6,458 bases of DNA from the NCBI GenBank assembly GCA_937967805.1, contig CALBTC010000318.1, positions 1 to 6,458 on the forward strand. Direction: 5' to 3'. A program made the translations under genes and the position numbers. Source of the stretch: an uncultured Anaerolineaceae bacterium (GTDB lineage: Bacteria > Chloroflexota > Anaerolineae > Promineifilales > Promineifilaceae). Position 1 is the first letter of the stretch. Each line of letters begins with the position of its first letter. Shown here in pieces: positions 5,446-6,458 of the stretch. Below the pieces are notes generated by a model, which saw only the letters and a program-made list of their open reading frames with translations, was not told the DNA's origin and did no database searches.

Positions 5446-6458
5446 TTAATATTCTAGATGACTTTCCATCGTCACCCGCTTGCGAAAGACCCAGTAGCTC
5501 CATCCCTGGTAGAGAAGCACCACGGGCACAAAAACGAGGGCCACGATGGACATCACCTGAAGCGTGTACGGGCTGGAAGCGGCATTGTAAATGGTCAGGT
5601 CAAACTGGCTGCCCAGAGAAGAAGGCATAACGCGGGGGAACAGGCCGCCAAACAGAAAGGCCACCGTCCCCACCAGCGTAAGCCCCGTACCGATGAACGC
5701 CCGGCCCAACTGCTGCCGCCAGATCATCCAGCCGGCAGCCAACAAAGCCACCACCGCCACTGCCAGACCAATGCCTTGCACCAGGTTAAATCCAACAAAC
5801 AGGTCCGTTTCAATCAGGCTGAAGCCGACAAAGGCCACCACCAAAACAACCACCGGAATCCACAGCCGCTTCAGCCAGGATTGTACGCGCTCAAGAATGA
5901 TGCCGTCTGTCTTCAGGCTGAGGAACAGCGCGCCATGAAGCGTGAAGAGCGTCAGGGTAACCAGCCCGCCCAGCAGGGCAAACGGATTCAAAAGGGTAAA
6001 AAAGGTGCCGGTGTAAGTCATGGTGGCATCAATGGGCACGCCGCGCACAATGTTGGCAAAGGCCACGCCCCACAGCAGCGCCGGCAGCAGGCTGCCGATA
6101 AAAATGGCAATGTCCCACGTCTTGCGCCAGGTTGGATTATCATCCTTGCTGCGAAATTCAAATGCCACCCCGCGAAAAATCAATGCCAGCAGGATGAGAA
6201 ACAGGGCCAGGTAAAAACCGCTAAACAAGGTGGCATACCAGTTGGGGAAAGCAGCAAAAATCGCGCCACCGGCTGTCAGCAGCCACACCTCATTGCCGTC
6301 CCAGTGAGGACCAATCGTGTTGATCACAACGCGCCGCTCCGTATCATTTTTAGCGACAAACGGCAGCAAAATGCCAACGCCGTAATCAAACCCTTCCAAA
6401 AAGAAGAAGCCGGTAAACAAAACCGCAATCAGTAAAAACCAGAGTGTGTTTAAATCAA
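5446..6458 (-). CDS. cydB: Cytochrome bd ubiquinol/menaquinol oxidase subunit II CydB (N-terminal codons outside window)
   Basis: CydB is the non-catalytic core subunit of the membrane quinol oxidase that reduces oxygen to water with high affinity; CydA carries the haem-binding active site. The visible part encodes 336 residues from DLNTLWFLLIAVLFTG onward, through GFDYGVGILLPF, PHWDGNEVWLL, FPNWYATLFSGFYLALF and LIFRGVAFEFR, to the conserved end SLTIYN-like (DLTIYNAASSPYTLQVM) and LLYQGWSYWVFRKR. About eight or nine hydrophobic TM segments are visible. The TTG at 6418-6420 is an internal Leu codon, since homologous sequence continues upstream to the edge. The codon cut by the edge ends in TT and cannot be ATG, so at least one further codon is missing. 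Total length is near the family's usual 335-380 residues. The gene ends directly at the 44-bp palindrome. Confidence 0.97.
   Translation of the reverse strand, partial: DLNTLWFLLIAVLFTGFFFLEGFDYGVGILLPFVAKNDTERRVVINTIGPHWDGNEVWLLTAGGAIFAAFPNWYATLFSGFYLALFLILLALIFRGVAFEFRSKDDNPTWRKTWDIAIFIGSLLPALLWGVAFANIVRGVPIDATMTYTGTFFTLLNPFALLGGLVTLTLFTLHGALFLSLKTDGIILERVQSWLKRLWIPVVVLVVAFVGFSLIETDLFVGFNLVQGIGLAVAVVALLAAGWMIWRQQLGRAFIGTGLTLVGTVAFLFGGLFPRVMPSSLGSQFDLTIYNAASSPYTLQVMSIVALVFVPVVLLYQGWSYWVFRKRVTMESHLEY

Noticed and set aside
5458..6435. Long open frame on the plus strand opposite cydB (325 codons)
   Set aside because: It is antisense to a secure CydB; its product is rich in Gln, His and Lys without domains, as expected from reading a hydrophobic gene backwards.

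Overview
The window shows an ordinary bacterial chromosome segment, fairly GC-rich. From right to left it carries the end of a cytochrome bd oxidase gene cluster. The CydB N-terminal style, the cydB-cydD-cydC order and the dense short palindromes suggest a Chloroflexota-like (Anaerolineae or Caldilineae type) bacterium. That placement is an inference from sequence style and memory, not from a search.

Layout: (1) 1-389, plus strand, the last 128 codons of an ATP-dependent Lon protease: most of the proteolytic domain with its Ser-Lys dyad and a Pro/Lys-rich tail. (2) 384-1769 (or 1793), minus strand, a membrane protein with two repeats of (TM hairpin + PH-like beta domain) followed by a transglutaminase-like cysteine protease domain. 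It meets lon tail to tail, with the two ends overlapping by 6 bp. (3) 1799-3433, minus strand, cydC, with an alternative in-frame start at 3649. (4) 3434-3645, a 212-bp spacer made of two inverted-repeat elements and lying in frame between two plausible cydC starts. (5) 3646-5376, minus strand, cydD. (6) 5377-5445, a spacer holding a perfect 44-bp palindrome. (7) 5446-6458, minus strand, cydB, complete except for its first codons, which lie beyond the right edge; cydA is expected further right but is not visible.

How the genes work together: CydB is the second core subunit of the cytochrome bd quinol oxidase. CydD and CydC form the heterodimeric ABC transporter needed to assemble that oxidase. 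All read leftward with short gaps, so they are probably one transcription unit (cydB-cydD-cydC-protease-like gene), with hairpin-forming elements in both larger gaps. The role of the downstream transglutaminase-like membrane protein is unknown.

No mobile element with a transposase, no CRISPR array, no tRNA or rRNA was seen. The most unusual features are 14 exact copies of the octamer ACGGCCGT, the repeat-filled cydC 5' region with two competing starts, a CydC lacking its usual C-terminal tail, a Lon with a changed serine motif, and the PH/transglutaminase fusion.
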